NCBI GenBank assembly: GCA_946223075.1
Contig: CAMILZ010000033.1
Location: 1 to 15,637, forward strand
Reading direction: 5' to 3'
Source: an uncultured Dermabacteraceae bacterium
GTDB lineage: Bacteria > Actinomycetota > Actinomycetes > Actinomycetales > Dermabacteraceae
Length of the DNA: 15,637 nucleotides
Shown: positions 13,969 through 15,637 of the stretch, in pieces
Numbering within the stretch: position 1 is the first letter of the stretch
Layout of the letters: every line of letters begins with the position of its first letter
The notes under the pieces: model-generated
The model's input: only the letters and a program-made list of their open reading frames with translations
The model's database searches: none
Told to the model about the DNA's origin: nothing
Position numbers and translations under genes: made by a program

Positions 13969-14598
13969 TCAGACGTTCGTCATATCGAGAAGCGGGCCCT
14001 CACCCTTGACCTTGATGAGGCGCAGCTGCATGTCATTCCCCTCGAAGAACACGCCGGCGGTGCCGTCGTCGTTCGGGCGAACCTCGAGATTCTCAGGAAC
14101 GAGAGTTTCCTTCATGAGCTTCGCGTCTTCTTCGGAGACCTGCTCGGAACCGTAGACCTTCTCAGCCTTGGCGCACTCTTCGAGTGCCGCTTCGGTATCA
14201 AAACGGACGTACTCGTCGCCATTCTTTTGCACCATCATCGGGCAGGTTTCCTTGAGTTTGCCATCGGCAAACTTGGCGTAGAAATCGGAGGCGATCTGCG
14301 CGCCCTTTTTCTTATCCTCGTCCGAGTACGGGGTCGCGTCAACCTCAACGGGAGTTCCGTATCCGGAAAGTGCCGTTCCGCTGCCGGAATCCGTGCTCTC
14401 ACCCGAATCCGAAGCCGCGTCAGAGGTCTCGCTCGACGCCGACTCCTCCGTGGTTTCTGAGGCGGTCGTGGCTTCCTTCGAAGCGGAATCATCCTTCTTT
14501 GCTTCGTTAGAGGCACCACAGCCGGCAAGGCCGAAAGCAAGTACGCCCGCGGCGGCGATGGTGGACATTGAACGGGTCTTACGCATGAAAGCGGACAT
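13969..14598 (-). CDS. Lipoprotein paralogue 1 of the array (unknown function)
   Basis: This is a 209-aa predicted lipoprotein and the first gene of the array in transcription order. MRKTRS (5-10), a hydrophobic core and lipobox LAGC (Cys27) precede GASNEAKK and a Ser/Glu/Thr/Asp-rich linker to about 82; it is acidic here rather than Pro-rich as in the others. The C-terminal domain has VDATPYSDEDKKKG, ADGKLKETC (Cys119), LEEC (Cys142, 23 on), NDDGT (176-180) and LRLIKVKG. The start follows GAAAGGTAGACG. A second ATG at residue 5 is possible. It is probably a separate transcript, ending at the 25-bp hairpin. The function is not recognised. Confidence 0.85.
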   Translation of the reverse strand: MSAFMRKTRSMSTIAAAGVLAFGLAGCGASNEAKKDDSASKEATTASETTEESASSETSDAASDSGESTDSGSGTALSGYGTPVEVDATPYSDEDKKKGAQIASDFYAKFADGKLKETCPMMVQKNGDEYVRFDTEAALEECAKAEKVYGSEQVSEEDAKLMKETLVPENLEVRPNDDGTAGVFFEGNDMQLRLIKVKGEGPLLDMTNV

Positions 14599-14739
14599 CG
14601 TCTACCTTTCGTGTCGGTAAGGGCTGGTCACCCTCAAGTCTTGTCCTTCGCGGCTTTCTACCGGCTCCAGAAGGAACGCGGACGAACCTACCACTCGCCT
14701 CTGACACACACTTTCAGGTTTAAGAGTGGGCCGTCACAC

Positions 14740-15213
14740 CTACGCGTCCACGTTCAAGGCATTGCGCACGAATTCCACATGCTTGGGCGTGCCCACGCGG
14801 TACTTCACGGCGGTGAGAACGCCGTGCGCATCGATCACGAAGCTCGAGCGGATCACGCCCATCTTTTTCACGCCGTACATATTCTTTTCGCCCCACGCGC
14901 CGTACGCCTCCATGACGGCATGACCTTCATCGGCGGCCATCGCGAACGGGAGCCCCTCTTTCTCCACGAACTCCTCGACCTTGTCAATGGGATCGGGGGA
15001 AATGCCAAGAATGCGCGCCCCGCTCGCGGTGAGTTCTTCCGCGTGATCGCGAAGGTCGCGTGCCTGACGAGTACACAGGGAAGTACCCGCCGCGGGGTAG
15101 AACCATATGAGGGCGCTTTCACCCGCGAGGTCCTCAAGGGTGATGCGACCGCCGCCAGCGAGCGGAAGATCGAAGTCGGGGGCCTTATCGCCCGGCGCAA
15201 GTTTGACGTTCAC
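14740..15213 (-). CDS. bcp: BCP-like peroxiredoxin (thiol peroxidase)
   Basis: The 157-aa product is a peroxiredoxin of the AhpC/TSA-BCP group, which reduces hydrogen peroxide or organic and lipid hydroperoxides in the cytoplasm. The active-site YPAAGTSLCTRQ matches PxxxTxxC with the peroxidatic Cys. In the common BCP motif CTxQAC a resolving Cys follows five residues later; here the stretch is CTRQARD, so that Cys is missing. The thioredoxin-fold signature continues with ILGISPDP and VIRSSFVIDAHG (the conserved Arg). I chose the GTG at 15213 because AAGGAG lies 6 bp upstream. A longer frame reads back into the tRNA and terminator and is rejected. It is transcribed towards the lipoprotein array with a 141-bp gap. 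Confidence 0.9.
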   Translation of the reverse strand: MNVKLAPGDKAPDFDLPLAGGGRITLEDLAGESALIWFYPAAGTSLCTRQARDLRDHAEELTASGARILGISPDPIDKVEEFVEKEGLPFAMAADEGHAVMEAYGAWGEKNMYGVKKMGVIRSSFVIDAHGVLTAVKYRVGTPKHVEFVRNALNVDA

Positions 15214-15268
15214 GGGGCACTCCTTCATGTAAGAACTGGTTTCTTGATCGTATCGACGACTGGGGTGA

Positions 15269-15320
15269 GAAAAGCGAAAGCCCCGTTCTGGGTACGCTTC
15301 GTGCGCGCCCAAAACGGGGC
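15269..15320 (-). terminator. Terminator of tRNA-Ser(TGA)
   Basis: On the minus strand GCCCCGTTTTGGG (plus 15308-15320) pairs with CCCAGAACGGGGC (plus 15280-15292) with one mismatch. It is followed by TTTCGCTTTTC. It lies just downstream of the tRNA and upstream of the peroxiredoxin gene. Confidence 0.82.
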
Positions 15321-15322
15321 GG

Positions 15323-15344
15323 GTCGCACGCTCGAGCGTGCGAC
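15323..15344. repeat. Perfect 22-bp palindrome
   Basis: GTCGCACGCTC and its exact reverse complement abut with no spacer, 7 bp downstream of the tRNA-Ser(TGA) 3' end and 2 bp before the terminator. It may be part of the tRNA trailer or a protein-binding dyad. Confidence 0.7.
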
Positions 15345-15350
15345 ATCGGG

Positions 15351-15438
15351 CGGAGAGTAAGGGATTTGAACCCTTGGTGCAGGGTTGCTGCACAGCGGTT
15401 TTCAAGACCGCCACATTCGGCCGCTCTGTCAACTCTCC
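15351..15438 (-). tRNA. tRNA-Ser(TGA)
   Basis: On the minus strand, acceptor GGAGAGT pairs with ACTCTCC. The anticodon stem GCGGT/ACCGC encloses CTTGAAA, giving anticodon TGA (UCA and related codons). A long variable arm (TGTGCAGCAACCCTGCACC) and an intact T loop TTCAAAT follow. Discriminator G is at 15351; CCA is not encoded. Length is 88 nt. Confidence 0.97.
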
Positions 15439-15466
15439 TTGCGCCCCTGCGACGAGGCGCCCGTAC

Positions 15467-15495
15467 ATCCTACCCTCTCGCGGTCAGGGTGAAGA
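15467..15495 (-). promoter_or_regulatory. Probable promoter of tRNA-Ser(TGA)
   Basis: TAGGAT on the minus strand (plus 15467-15472) is a good -10 box about 29 bp before the tRNA 5' end. At 17-18 bp spacing the -35 position (TCTTCA or TTCTTC, plus 15490-15496) falls inside the first copy of the TTTTCTTCACCC motif of the adjacent repeat. Confidence 0.55.
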
Positions 15496-15637
15496 AAACA
15501 GGCTAGGCAATCCCGAATCTGCCCCATCGCGTCGTTTTTCTCCACCCTCGACATCACGGGTGTAGAAAACTGCAGGGGCAACCTTAAATCAGGGGTGCAA
15601 CGTTGTTTTTCTCCACCCTCAACGGTGGGTGGGCATG
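15486..15637. repeat. 71-bp-period repeat of inverted TTTTCTCCACCC motifs
   Basis: Two units align at a 71-bp offset (15486-15556 and 15557-15627). Each has a minus-oriented GGGTGxAGAAAAC motif near its left end and a plus-oriented GTTTTTCTCCACCCTC motif near its right end, with short shared words (GGCAA, AATC) in between. Motif centres lie near 15493, 15541, 15564 and 15612. The plus motifs carry complementary ends that covary (GTCG...CGAC versus GTTG...CAAC). The array may continue beyond the window edge. No gene is seen here. Confidence 0.65.

Noticed and set aside
14599..14739. Promoter for lipoprotein 1
   Set aside because: A promoter is expected here, but no hexamer pair with good spacing stands out (TTGAGG has no convincing -10 box), so no site is called.
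10371..15438. Attachment-site repeats at the two tRNA-Ser genes
   Set aside because: The 3' halves share only conserved tRNA positions (TTCAAATC). There is no longer identical repeat and no integrase.
15486..15637. CRISPR array
   Set aside because: The motifs alternate in orientation, units are 71 bp with diverged interiors, only two units are present, and no cas gene is nearby.

Overview
The window looks like chromosome from a high-GC Gram-positive bacterium (Actinobacteria). Reasons: strongly GC-biased third codon positions, GTG starts, TAGGCT/TAGGAT-type -10 boxes, many lipoprotein signal peptides, and a PEP carboxylase of actinobacterial length. A Micrococcales or Dermabacteraceae-like host is only a guess. 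No phage, transposase or CRISPR genes are present.

Left part (1-6045): the 3' portion of a tRNA-Arg(ACG) with its terminator is followed by about 300 bp without a convincing gene. That stretch holds a degenerate 30-bp repeat, an 18-bp inverted repeat and a purine-rich tract. Next comes a compact lipid locus. A minus-strand operon (short-chain dehydrogenase, then PlsC-type acyltransferase by GTGA stop/start overlap, then AGPS-type flavoprotein 5 bp further on) is divergent, across 83 bp, from a fusion of a fatty-acyl-reductase-like domain and a HAD phosphatase. Together these resemble the four activities of the eukaryotic peroxisomal ether-lipid pathway: acyl-CoA to fatty alcohol, DHAP acylation, acyl-to-alkyl exchange, and ketone reduction. 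I infer an aerobic-type bacterial ether-lipid pathway.

Middle (6046-10370): a formate/nitrite (FNT) channel gene is convergent with ppc (phosphoenolpyruvate carboxylase), with a shared bidirectional terminator between them. Upstream of ppc lie about 350 bp that hold a possible 46-codon ORF, a palindrome and a GC hairpin.

Right part (10371-15637): two minus-strand tRNA-Ser genes (GCT and TGA) bracket a tandem array of five paralogous lipoproteins and a BCP-like peroxiredoxin that lacks the usual resolving cysteine. Each lipoprotein has a signal peptide with its lipobox Cys at residue 26-27, a low-complexity Ser/Pro/Gly/Thr linker and a C-terminal domain of about 110-125 residues. That domain carries two Cys, 23 residues apart in four of the five, and a GDGT turn. 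I do not recognise the family; an NTF2-like fold is a guess. A perfect 25-bp stem hairpin separates the first lipoprotein gene from the other four. The window ends in a 71-bp-period repeat made of oppositely oriented TTTTCTCCACCC-type motifs, which runs into the promoter of tRNA-Ser(TGA).
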